A stretch of 41,561 nt of DNA from Candidatus Zambryskibacteria bacterium RIFCSPLOWO2_12_FULL_39_16 (GTDB lineage Bacteria > Patescibacteriota > Minisyncoccia > Phycocordibacterales > WO2-35-19). How positions within the stretch are numbered: the stretch's first letter is position 1; the number at the start of each line of letters is the position of its first letter. The notes beneath the pieces were generated by a model. That model saw only the letters and a program-made list of their open reading frames with translations, was not told where the DNA came from and made no database searches. The position numbers and the translations under genes are program-made. Of this stretch, positions 8,235 through 19,771 are shown one piece after another. Where the stretch lies: contig MHWS01000003.1 in the NCBI GenBank assembly GCA_001824215.1, forward strand, positions 1 to 41,561, in the 5' to 3' direction.

Positions 8235-9998
8235 ATGAGTATTTTAGATATTCTTGTAAAACAAGGCCTAATTGAGACTAAAGACCTTTCTTCTATAAAA
8301 GAAAAGACTCAATCTTCCGTACAAGAACTTGAGGACACTCTTTTGTCTTTAGGAATCAGTGAAGAAGATATTCTGAGAGCCAAATCTGAATATTACGCTG
8401 TACCTGTTAAAAAAATTGATGCCTCGTTGATAACAAGCAAAGTTCTTGATTATATTCCAGAAGAAGCTGCTGTTTATTACCAGTTTGTGCCAATAGGAGT
8501 AAACAACGGTGTTTTGGAAGTTGGAATAATTGACCCCGATAATATATCTGGTCGTGACGCTTTAAATTTCATATCATCAAAAATAAACTTGCCATTCAAA
8601 ACCTTTATCATCTCTAGAGGTGATTTTGATAAAATTATAAACTTGTACAAAGGCCTATCTGGTGAAGTGACCAAAGCGTTATCAGAACTTGAAACTGAAT
8701 TATTAACGGAATCTGAGGAAAAGGCCGGTAAAAACCAAAGTGGAGATAAGAAAGAGAAACTAACAGAAATTGAAGAAAATGATTTAGGTACATCCGAAAG
8801 CAAAAACACTAAGGTGATAGAGAATGCTCCTGTTACCAAAATCGTAGCCACCGTTTTAAGATATGCCATTGACGGTAGAGCTTCCGATATTCACATAGAG
8901 CCAACCGGATCAAATGTCAGAGTTAGGTTTCGTGTGGACGGCATCATGAATACAAGCATAGTTTTACCTTCCAGGGTAAGCAGCGCTATTGTGGCTAGGA
9001 TTAAAATTATGTCCAATATAAGGCTTGACGAAAAAAGAAAACCTCAAGATGGAAGATTTTCAGCAAAACTAAATGACAGAAAAATAGATTTCAGAGTATC
9101 TACCTTCCCAACTTTTTTTGGTGAAAAGGTGGTTATACGTATTTTAGATCAGGAAAAGGGGATAAAGCGATTGAGTGAACTTGGTTTGAGTAAACTCAAT
9201 CTGGAACAAATTATGAAAGTTATAGATAGGCCATATGGACTCATTCTCATATCCGGTCCGACCGGATCAGGTAAATCTACTACCTTATACGCAATGATGA
9301 ATGAAGTTGATAAAGACCATAAAAATGTCCTTTCTCTCGAAGACCCGATTGAATACAATATGGAAGGCATGAGTCAATCTCAAGTTGTGCCCGAAATTGG
9401 CTATACTTTTGCTTCCGGTCTTCGTACGACTCTCCGTCAAGACCCGGACATAATAATGGTGGGAGAGATTAGAGATAAAGAGACGGCCCAACTAGCCATT
9501 CAAGCGGCTCTTACCGGGCACTTGGTTTTTTCTACTATTCACACCAATAACGCCATAGGAGTGATCCCTAGGCTCATTGATATGGGTATAGATCCGTATC
9601 TCATAGCACCCACTCTAGTGTTGGCAATTGCTCAAAGACTGGCCAGGGCTCTTGCTCCCGGTGCCGGTAAGGCGGTACCAATAGATGCAAGCACAAAAAT
9701 GGTTATAGACAAGGAATTTGCAGATTTACCGGAAGTTTACAAAAAACAAATTACATTTGGGAAAGAAATTTACAAAATTTCTCCGGCTCCAAACTGTCCC
9801 AGCGGCATTCAGGGTAGAGTAGCTATCATGGAAGTTCTTGAAATGGACAAAGAAATGGAGCAGATTATCCTTAAAAACCCGACTGAACAGGAGATCTGGA
9901 AATATGCCAGATCTAAAGGTATGCTTACAATGAGGGATGACGCTCTTATAAAAGTTTTTAATAAGACTATTCCTTTTGAAGAATATAACACTTTTTGA
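8235..9998 (+). CDS. pilB: Type IV pilus assembly ATPase PilB (GspE/PulE family)
   Basis: GPTGSGKSTTLYAMM Walker A, EDPIEYNMEGMSQSQV, LRQDPDIIMVGEIRD, GHLVFSTIHTN. Confidence 0.95.
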   Translation: MSILDILVKQGLIETKDLSSIKEKTQSSVQELEDTLLSLGISEEDILRAKSEYYAVPVKKIDASLITSKVLDYIPEEAAVYYQFVPIGVNNGVLEVGIIDPDNISGRDALNFISSKINLPFKTFIISRGDFDKIINLYKGLSGEVTKALSELETELLTESEEKAGKNQSGDKKEKLTEIEENDLGTSESKNTKVIENAPVTKIVATVLRYAIDGRASDIHIEPTGSNVRVRFRVDGIMNTSIVLPSRVSSAIVARIKIMSNIRLDEKRKPQDGRFSAKLNDRKIDFRVSTFPTFFGEKVVIRILDQEKGIKRLSELGLSKLNLEQIMKVIDRPYGLILISGPTGSGKSTTLYAMMNEVDKDHKNVLSLEDPIEYNMEGMSQSQVVPEIGYTFASGLRTTLRQDPDIIMVGEIRDKETAQLAIQAALTGHLVFSTIHTNNAIGVIPRLIDMGIDPYLIAPTLVLAIAQRLARALAPGAGKAVPIDASTKMVIDKEFADLPEVYKKQITFGKEIYKISPAPNCPSGIQGRVAIMEVLEMDKEMEQIILKNPTEQEIWKYARSKGMLTMRDDALIKVFNKTIPFEEYNTF

Positions 9999-10045
9999 TA
10001 GCAGTGAGAGCTCTTTAAATGTATAATAGAGATAATAATAATATT

Positions 10046-10447
10046 ATGGCTATAGAAGAAAAAAAAGAATATAAAATAATGATAGTTGATGACGATGATT
10101 TTTTGGTTAATATGTATGCCACCAAATTTGGTCTTAGTGGTGTTTCGGTAGATGCCTGCAATTCTGGTAAAGCTTTATTAGAAAAATTGCATGCCGGGGC
10201 AAAACCAGACATTATACTTTTGGATATTGTAATGTCAGATATGAACGGTATAGAAACTCTAAAAAAGATACGTCAGGAAAAATTGGTAGAGGGAGTTCCG
10301 GTGATAATGCTTACAAACCAGAATGACCAAAAAGAAATAAATGAATCCAAAGAACTCGGAGTCTCCGTCTATATAGTCAAATCAGCGGCTACACCACTTG
10401 AAGTGGTGAACGAAGTTATGAGTATTATAAAAAAGTCGCAACCCTAA
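10046..10447 (+). CDS. Stand-alone response-regulator receiver domain protein
   Basis: IMIVDDDDFLVNMYATKF, IILLDIVMSDMNGIETLKKIR, MLTNQ, VYIVKSAA. Confidence 0.9.
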   Translation: MAIEEKKEYKIMIVDDDDFLVNMYATKFGLSGVSVDACNSGKALLEKLHAGAKPDIILLDIVMSDMNGIETLKKIRQEKLVEGVPVIMLTNQNDQKEINESKELGVSVYIVKSAATPLEVVNEVMSIIKKSQP

Positions 10448-10458
10448 TATTATTTCTT

Positions 10459-11508
10459 ATGGAGGATTTGAATAAACTTACAGAACTTGTGATCAAAGAG
10501 GGGGCTTCAGATTTGCATATTTCTGAAAATAGAAACCCATATATCAGAGTTGCTGGTCAGCTGGTACCTCTCTTAAAGTATCCAAAATTCACCAAGGCTT
10601 TAATGGAAGATATTGTAAAAGAAGTCCTTTCTGATTCGAAAAAGACTATATTTAAATCCACCCACAGCGCCGACTTCTCTTATACTCATGACGGAGAAAG
10701 ATTCAGGGCCCATGTTTATCTGGAGCAGCAGAAAATTTGTATGACGTTTCGTCATGTGCCCAAAAAGATACAGTCATTCCCCGAATTAAATCTCCCAAGT
10801 AGTCTGGAATATTTTGCAAAATTAAAGTCGGGGTTTTTCTTGGTAACCGGTCCAACCGGACATGGTAAATCGACTACTTTGGCCTCTATGATAGAAACTA
10901 TAAATAATGAGAGATTGGAAAATATAATTACTATAGAAGATCCGATAGAATATTTATTTACTGCCAATAAATCCGTTATTCACCAAAGAGAAATTGGCAT
11001 GGACACGCCTGATTTTGCGACTGCTTTGCGCAATTGTTTCAGGGCCGATGTAAACGTAATAATGGTTGGCGAGATGAGGGATGCAGATACTATATCTACT
11101 GCAGTTTCCGCAGCAGAAACTGGCCATTTGGTATTTTCTACTCTCCACACTAACAGCGCTGCCCAAACAGTTGATCGCATCATAGACTCATTTACGGCCA
11201 ATCAACAAATTCAAATTCGTATTCAGTTGGCCTCTTCTTTGTCTGGCATATTTTCTCAGCGGCTTATTCCTAGAATATCAGGTGGTCTTATCCCAGCCTA
11301 CGAACTTTTAATAAATAATACGGCCGTCTCTAATCTTATTCGTGACAAAAGAACTCATGAATTGGATATGGTGATTGAAACAAGTTCTCAAGAAGGCATG
11401 ATTGATTTCAACAAGTGTTTAGTAGAAAGAGTAAATAAGGGTGAAATCAGCATTGAAAACGCTTATCTCTACTCGAACAATCCGCGGTCTCTAGAAAAAA
11501 TGTTATAA
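10459..11508 (+). CDS. pilT: Twitching motility ATPase PilT
   Basis: GASDLHISENRNPYIRVAGQL, GPTGHGKSTTLASMI, AETGHLVFSTLHTNSAAQTVDRIID. Confidence 0.95.
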   Translation: MEDLNKLTELVIKEGASDLHISENRNPYIRVAGQLVPLLKYPKFTKALMEDIVKEVLSDSKKTIFKSTHSADFSYTHDGERFRAHVYLEQQKICMTFRHVPKKIQSFPELNLPSSLEYFAKLKSGFFLVTGPTGHGKSTTLASMIETINNERLENIITIEDPIEYLFTANKSVIHQREIGMDTPDFATALRNCFRADVNVIMVGEMRDADTISTAVSAAETGHLVFSTLHTNSAAQTVDRIIDSFTANQQIQIRIQLASSLSGIFSQRLIPRISGGLIPAYELLINNTAVSNLIRDKRTHELDMVIETSSQEGMIDFNKCLVERVNKGEISIENAYLYSNNPRSLEKML

Positions 11509-11512
11509 AAAT

Positions 11513-12724
11513 ATGCTTTTTTTATACAAAACAATTAATAAAAATGGGGAGAGGGAAGAGGGCAGTATAGAAGCTTTCAATATGGATATAGCCATAACTT
11601 CTCTGCAAGGGAAAGGTTTGGCTGTTTCTTCAATCAAACCAAAAGACGAATATGATGGAGATATATTAAAAAAAATTCCTTTTTTTAACAGAGTTACCAA
11701 CAAAGAAATTGTTGTTCTTTCAAGGCAGATGTCGACTCTTTTCGAGGCGAAAGTCTCTGCTTTGAAAGTTTTTCAACTTGTTGCTTCCGGAAACGATAAT
11801 CCGGCTCTAAGAAAGCATCTTCTTGGGGTAGTCGATGATTTGCAGGGTGGAGCTTCGATATCATCTGCTCTCTCCAAACATCCCGACGTGTTCTCTGATT
11901 TTTACGTTAATATGATAAAGTCCGGAGAAGAATCCGGCCATATAGACCAGACTTTTTTATATCTCGCCGACTACCTTGACCGTACTTATGCAGTTTCCTC
12001 AAAAGCAAAAAATGCCCTTATTTATCCGGCTTTTGTTATATTTACTTTTATATCCGTTATGATTTTGATGTTTACGGTCATTGTGCCAAAAATCGGCGCT
12101 ATTATAAAAGAGTCTGCTCAAGAAATACCTTTTTATACAAAAATCGTTTTTTGGGTGAGTGATTTATTTGTAAATAATTGGGCATTAATGCTTTTGGTGC
12201 TCGTAAGCTGCGTAACGTGTTTTGTTTGGTATGCAAGAACTAATGAGGGCAGAAGATGGATTTCAAATACAAGACTCTATATTCCTTATGTAGGCGACCT
12301 CTATCGTAAATTGTATCTCTCTCGTTTTTCCGACAATATGAGCACTATGATTCTCTCTGGTATTCCCATGCTCAAAGCGATTGAAGTGACTTCTTTTGTT
12401 ATAGATAATGAGATATATAAGGAAATTTTAAATGAGGCGGTAGCTAAAGTTAAAGCTGGTCAGCCGCTTTCGATGGCTCTTGCTGACAGAGAGGAAATAC
12501 CAAATATTTTAACTCAAATGGTAAAAGTGGGAGAAGAAAGCGGGGAACTCGGAAATATACTGAAAACCATGTCGAAATTTTATCAAAGAGAGGTTATAAA
12601 TGCGGTAGATACTTTAGTGGGTATGATTGAACCTATTATGATTGTGACCCTTGGCGTCGGTGTAGGTATCCTTCTAGCGTCAGTCCTTATGCCTATATAT
12701 AATATTGCAGGGTCTATATCATAA
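11513..12724 (+). CDS. pilC: Type IV pilus inner-membrane platform protein PilC (GspF family)
   Basis: RQMSTLFEAKVSALKVFQLVA...MIKSGEESGHIDQTFLYLADYLDR; KVGEESGELGNILKTMSKFYQREV. Confidence 0.95.
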   Translation: MLFLYKTINKNGEREEGSIEAFNMDIAITSLQGKGLAVSSIKPKDEYDGDILKKIPFFNRVTNKEIVVLSRQMSTLFEAKVSALKVFQLVASGNDNPALRKHLLGVVDDLQGGASISSALSKHPDVFSDFYVNMIKSGEESGHIDQTFLYLADYLDRTYAVSSKAKNALIYPAFVIFTFISVMILMFTVIVPKIGAIIKESAQEIPFYTKIVFWVSDLFVNNWALMLLVLVSCVTCFVWYARTNEGRRWISNTRLYIPYVGDLYRKLYLSRFSDNMSTMILSGIPMLKAIEVTSFVIDNEIYKEILNEAVAKVKAGQPLSMALADREEIPNILTQMVKVGEESGELGNILKTMSKFYQREVINAVDTLVGMIEPIMIVTLGVGVGILLASVLMPIYNIAGSIS

Positions 12725-12764
12725 AATAATAATACTAATACCCAGCATGATTTTGCTAAATCAT

Positions 12765-13235
12765 ATGAAAAAATTTAAAAAATTAAAAAGGCGTGGGTTT
12801 ACACTCATTGAATTGCTCGTAGTTATTGCGATTATAGGGATTTTGTCCACTATAATTTTGAGTGCTCTATCAAATTCAAGGTCCAAAGCTTATGATGCAA
12901 AAGTAAAACAGCAGCTTAGCGGTTTTCGTACCGCGGCAGAAATATATTTTACTAATCAACTTCCAACTCGTTATACCGCTGTTCTGGGTACGCCTATTGC
13001 CAATTGTGTTAGTGGCCTGTTTGTTGATTTTAATACGGTCAACGGTTCTCCGGGGTCTTATATCCTTTCGGCCAATCTTCCGACCGGTACTACCGTAGAT
13101 TGTCGCGCCAATGATTCGGCTTATGCTGTCGAAGCTTCACTTTATACCTCTGGCAGTTATTGGTGTGTTGATTCAAAAGGAGCCTCAAGAGCTGAGGTTT
13201 CAGCTCTACCTGCTAACCAAACTTTTTGTAATTAA
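12765..13235 (+). CDS. Type IV pilin (prepilin), 4 Cys in mature part
   Basis: RRGFTLIELLVVIAIIGILST prepilin signal; ATG 12765 preferred over the track start 12705. Confidence 0.92.
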   Translation: MKKFKKLKRRGFTLIELLVVIAIIGILSTIILSALSNSRSKAYDAKVKQQLSGFRTAAEIYFTNQLPTRYTAVLGTPIANCVSGLFVDFNTVNGSPGSYILSANLPTGTTVDCRANDSAYAVEASLYTSGSYWCVDSKGASRAEVSALPANQTFCN

Positions 13236-13404
13236 AGTGGGCTTGTTCTGTAGTGAATTTTGTTCTGGTACAGGGTTATCCCCATATTTTTTACCAAAAA
13301 ATACAGCTTTGCTTATAATATATTAAAGCTTGAGGGACTTAAAATAAGGTCGATTACAATCAAGCTTCTCTCTCGAGAGAGATTAGTTAATTTCATTTAA
13401 AAAT

Positions 13405-13815
13405 ATGTTTAAATCTAAAAAAGGTTTTACACTTATAGAACTTCTGGTCGTTATTGCTATTATTGGTATATTGTCTTCTGTAGTCTTAGCTTCCTTAAAC
13501 TCTGCCCGAGGCAAAGGCAATGATTCTAAGGTAAAAGCTCAATTAGCTGGTGCTCGGGCTGCGGCGGAAATATTCTATGATAATCAGTCGCCAAATAGCT
13601 ATACGGGCTTATGTTCCGGTCCTGAACCCATGGCTTCGTATGTGTTACAAACCAATTATCCTACTGGTGCTACCGTAGCATGTCTTTCTGATGCCGATAG
13701 TTATTCAATCACGGCTTTACTTCCTGGTGTTGGAGGCACTGCTAGATGGTGCGTTGACTCACTTGGAGTTTCTAAACAAGTTGCTGGCGCTGGGACCGCC
13801 AATGGTTGTCCGTAA
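13405..13815 (+). CDS. Type IV pilin (prepilin), paralogue of the previous gene
   Basis: MFKSKKGFTLIELLVVIAIIGILSS; WCVDS motif shared with the upstream pilin. Confidence 0.93.
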   Translation: MFKSKKGFTLIELLVVIAIIGILSSVVLASLNSARGKGNDSKVKAQLAGARAAAEIFYDNQSPNSYTGLCSGPEPMASYVLQTNYPTGATVACLSDADSYSITALLPGVGGTARWCVDSLGVSKQVAGAGTANGCP

Positions 13816-13839
13816 TTTTTCTGTAAGTTTTTCTTAGCA

Positions 13840-13871
13840 AAAAGTGTCCCGATGAATATCGAGACACTTTT
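13840..13871 (+). terminator. Intrinsic terminator after second pilin gene
   Basis: aaaagtgtcccgat-gaat-atcgagacactttt, one mismatch, T-rich 3' side. Confidence 0.8.
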
Positions 13872-13889
13872 GTGTTATTATTTAAGTAA

Positions 13890-14726
13890 ATGGAATATAT
13901 TTTTGGAGCAATAATATTTTTATTTGGCGCGGCTCTGGGTAGTTTTGTTGCGGTGATAGCAAATAGGTTCAATACGGGGATGTCTTTTTTAAAAGGTCAC
14001 TCAATCTGTTTTTCTTGCAATACCGAACTTTCCAACAAAGATTTAATACCAATATTTTCCTTTCTTTTCCTCCGGGGCAAATGCCGTTATTGCCAATCAA
14101 AAATTCCAGTGGATACGCTTATTGTGGAAATCGCTATGGGGATATTATTGGTGATAGCTGCTCTAAAAACCGGAATTTTTGATAATTTTCAATTTCTAAT
14201 TTTCAATTTTCAATTAATTTCTAATTTTTTAATTTTAACTGCCATTTTCGCTGTTATCCTTCTGATTTCTACATATGATTTGAAACATTTCATCATACCT
14301 GACTCTTTTCTCTTTTCTTTTTTCATCTTGTCTTTTTTATATCTTTTGATGTTTGGTTCTCTCGGTTTTCAAACCCTAATCAGTCCAATTATTTTAACTT
14401 TGCCTTTTTTTCTAATTTTCCTGATTTCAAAAGGCACCTGGTTTGGGTTTGGTGATGTCAAATATATATTAGTTTTGGGGTTTTTCTTGGGGCTTAGCCA
14501 AGGTTTGTCAGCTGTAATTTTAGCTTTCTGGATAGGGGCGGTTTTTTCTATTATTGCTCTTTCCTTAAAAAGACTTACACCCCATATAAATTTGCCTCTA
14601 TTTAAAAATAATCTTACAATTAAGTCTGAAATTCCTTTTGGACCATTTCTTTCTCTTGGAATTATAATAAGTTTTTGCTTAAGTTTGGATCTGTTTCAAA
14701 TTCATGAAATTTTCAACACATTCTAA
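13890..14726 (+). CDS. pilD: Prepilin peptidase (A24 family)
   Basis: GSFVAVIANRF, CxxC...CxxC (FSCNTEL / CRYCQSK), FGFGDVK aspartyl motif. Confidence 0.93.
   Translation: MEYIFGAIIFLFGAALGSFVAVIANRFNTGMSFLKGHSICFSCNTELSNKDLIPIFSFLFLRGKCRYCQSKIPVDTLIVEIAMGILLVIAALKTGIFDNFQFLIFNFQLISNFLILTAIFAVILLISTYDLKHFIIPDSFLFSFFILSFLYLLMFGSLGFQTLISPIILTLPFFLIFLISKGTWFGFGDVKYILVLGFFLGLSQGLSAVILAFWIGAVFSIIALSLKRLTPHINLPLFKNNLTIKSEIPFGPFLSLGIIISFCLSLDLFQIHEIFNTF
14184..14236. repeat. A/T-rich repeat inside pilD coding sequence
   Basis: aattttcaatttctaattttcaattttcaattaatttctaatttttt; reverse-complement-like copy at 15898-15929. Confidence 0.7.
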
Positions 14727-15339
14727 AAATAAAGGTTTACCCAGCACCACTTTTGGCATTACAAAAAGTGGTGCTGGGTTTACCCTCATTGAGCTTATTG
14801 TTGTTATGGCTGTAGCTACGGCTGTAATGACTTCTGTCGTCATTCAGCAAAATGTATGGAACGACCGTCTAGCTGTAAACACCCAAGCCTATGAATTAGT
14901 TTTAATGATACGCCAAGCCCAGATTTATGCTTTAGGAGTGAGAGAAGATAAAGCTGGTACAGAAACTGATAAATTTAATATTGGTTATGGGGTTTATTTT
15001 GATACAGTCAATACGAGATATATATATTTTGCCGATAGAAACGGAAATCTAAGATATGATTCTGGAGAAGAAATAGGATCTCCCATAATATTTACCAGGG
15101 GTGTGACTATAAAAGACGTTTGTGGAAGTTCCATGTGTATTTACACAGGAGGCGGTTCTTTCCGACAAGCGAATATTTCTTTTTTTAGGCCGAATCCCGG
15201 AGCAATCATAAAACTTTTAAATAATGGAGGAGGAAATGCGACTAACCCGCCGGTTACTATCAGTTTGCAATCTGCTGGAGGCAAAGTTTATTCCGTAACA
15301 GTTCGGACCAACGGCCAGGTTTCTGTCATACAAATTTAA
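14704..15339 (+). CDS. Minor pilin / GspH-like prepilin
   Basis: SGAGFTLIELIVVMAVATAVMTSVVIQQ. Confidence 0.85.
   Translation: MKFSTHSKNKGLPSTTFGITKSGAGFTLIELIVVMAVATAVMTSVVIQQNVWNDRLAVNTQAYELVLMIRQAQIYALGVREDKAGTETDKFNIGYGVYFDTVNTRYIYFADRNGNLRYDSGEEIGSPIIFTRGVTIKDVCGSSMCIYTGGGSFRQANISFFRPNPGAIIKLLNNGGGNATNPPVTISLQSAGGKVYSVTVRTNGQVSVIQI
14739..14779. repeat. Perfect 16 bp inverted repeat covering the prepilin cleavage site
   Basis: acccagcaccactttt-ggcattaca-aaaagtggtgctgggt. Confidence 0.9.
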
Positions 15340-15884
15340 TGAAAAATAAATTTAAAAATCAGTCCGGGTTTACGCTTGTAGAAATGCTCATTGCCATATC
15401 TCTGTTTATTGCGGTGGTTACCATTTCTATTGGGGCGCTACTCAGTATTTTTGATGCCAACAGCAAAGCCCAAGCGACCAAAACCGTGGTTGATAACCTA
15501 AATCTTTCTATTGAAAATATGACTAGAATAGTGAGGTTTGGTAGCAATTATTACTGTGGTATTTCATCCAACGAAAATAGTGTAAGCAATTGTTCTGGTG
15601 GGGGGAATTCTTTCTCTGTTACATTTGATGGTAGTAGAATAATTTATAGATTGAGTGGCACTACAATCCAAAGGTCAGATAACGGTGGGTCTTATACTGA
15701 TATTACTTCACCAGAAACAGTAATTCAGTATTTAAGGTTTTATGTTTTCGGCAGTGATACTTCTGATAGTATTCAACCATACGTTATTGTCGTCATAAAA
15801 GGTTATGTAGGCAATAAACCTACAACCCAATCTATATTTTCCATAGAAACTTTAATGTCCCAAAGGAAGCTTGATTTTAATTAA
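15339..15884 (+). CDS. Minor pilin-like protein
   Basis: QSGFTLVEMLIAISLFIAVVTISIGALLS prepilin motif. Confidence 0.85.
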   Translation: MKNKFKNQSGFTLVEMLIAISLFIAVVTISIGALLSIFDANSKAQATKTVVDNLNLSIENMTRIVRFGSNYYCGISSNENSVSNCSGGGNSFSVTFDGSRIIYRLSGTTIQRSDNGGSYTDITSPETVIQYLRFYVFGSDTSDSIQPYVIVVIKGYVGNKPTTQSIFSIETLMSQRKLDFN

Positions 15885-15887
15885 GAT

Positions 15888-16484
15888 ATGATTAAAAAAT
15901 TGAAAATTGAAAATTGGAAATTAGAAATTCCCACGAAGCGGGCTGGGTTTACAGTACTAGAGTCTATTGTGGCGATTGCCATATTGTCTCTTTCCATATC
16001 CGGAGCTTTTTCTGCGGTCCAGCAAAGCCTTTCTGAATATATAATTACAAGAGATGAAACGAGGGCTTTTTATTTGGCTCAAGAAGCAATCGAAGTGATT
16101 AGGAATAAACGAGATAACAATCAGCTTAACAGGATAGCAAATCCTGCTTCTCCAAATACTTGGCTTTATGGGATAACCCAAAATGCTTCCGATCCTTGTT
16201 ATTTCGGTAGAGTGTGTCGAGTTGATGCAGTCTTTACTCCGCCCTCTTTAACCTACTGCAATTCTTCTTCTTGGGGTAATTGTAGTTACCTAAAGCAAAA
16301 TCAATCAACATTTATGTATGGTTATACCACAGGGAACACAACCACTTTCAAAAGAGAAGTACAGATAGAATCAATAACTGCCGATGAAATAGCTGTTATA
16401 GTGAGAATTTCTTGGAATAAAGGTCCTATTAGTAAAAATTTTATGATCAAAACATTTTTGTTTAACTGGGCAGGTACTTTATAA
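15888..16484 (+). CDS. Minor pilin-like protein (PilV/GspI-like)
   Basis: KRAGFTVLESIVAIAILSLSISGAFSAVQQSL. Confidence 0.82.
   Translation: MIKKLKIENWKLEIPTKRAGFTVLESIVAIAILSLSISGAFSAVQQSLSEYIITRDETRAFYLAQEAIEVIRNKRDNNQLNRIANPASPNTWLYGITQNASDPCYFGRVCRVDAVFTPPSLTYCNSSSWGNCSYLKQNQSTFMYGYTTGNTTTFKREVQIESITADEIAVIVRISWNKGPISKNFMIKTFLFNWAGTL
15898..15929. repeat. A/T-rich repeat at 5' end of minor pilin CDS
   Basis: aattgaaaattgaaaattggaaattagaaatt, encodes KLKIENWKLEI. Confidence 0.7.
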
Positions 16485-16486
16485 AC

Positions 16487-19067
<2,581 letters not shown>

Positions 19068-19101
19068 GTTTTGCTTCTTACTCAGAGATAAATTGGTCGT
19101 T

Positions 19102-19380
19102 TTACCTCTTTCTCATACTCCGTCTGGCTGACTTAATTTTTTCGCGTTCTACCAATATTCCCTGAAGTTTTTGAATAAATTCCTCCTCATTTAATCCACA
19201 GGCTTGAGTAATCTTCTTTGCTCTGGCAAGAGGAGGAAGACTAGTCCCACTTTCCCACCTTCCAACGATTGAAGGATCAACTCCCAAACGTTCAGCCATT
19301 TCTTCCTTACTTTTCTTCATACCCACTCTGGCATTTCTTAGGGAACGGCCGAAATCTTTTTCCATGTTTTCTAGGTTCAT
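19102..19380 (-). CDS. XRE-family helix-turn-helix regulator
   Basis: LRNARVGMKKSKEEMAERLGVDPSIVGRWESGTSLPP. Confidence 0.88.
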   Translation of the reverse strand: MNLENMEKDFGRSLRNARVGMKKSKEEMAERLGVDPSIVGRWESGTSLPPLARAKKITQACGLNEEEFIQKLQGILVEREKIKSARRSMRKR

Positions 19381-19465
19381 GATCTAATCTCCTTTTATTA
19401 TTAAATCATAAATAGTTGAATGATACAAACTGACGAATTTTAAGAAATGAGGTATTATTTAATAC

Positions 19466-19771
19466 ATGATTTCCAAAGAAGAGATTAAAAAACTGGCTGA
19501 TTTGGCCAGAATAGATATAGGAGAAATGGAACAAGAAAAACTCGCTTCAGAAATAGATGCAATTTTAGGATATGTGAAGTCCATCCAAGGACTTCATCCT
19601 GATAAAACATTTTCTTTAGAAAATGTTGAAGAAGGATTAGAAGTTGGAACTCCCCGAAATATAATGCGAGAAGATATCAATCCGACAGAGCCGGAAACTC
19701 ACAGCAAAGAATTAATCGCCGAATTTCCCAATAGTGAAAATAACTATTTGAAAGTTAAGAAAATTTTGTAA
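19466..19771 (+). CDS. gatC: Asp-tRNA(Asn)/Glu-tRNA(Gln) amidotransferase subunit C
   Basis: ISKEEIKKLADLARIDIGEME; adjacent to gatA. Confidence 0.9.
   Translation: MISKEEIKKLADLARIDIGEMEQEKLASEIDAILGYVKSIQGLHPDKTFSLENVEEGLEVGTPRNIMREDINPTEPETHSKELIAEFPNSENNYLKVKKIL

Noticed and set aside
9250-9270. Hairpin atccggt-ccg-accggat in pilB
   Set aside because: Falls in the Walker A codons SGPTGSG; explained by protein constraint.
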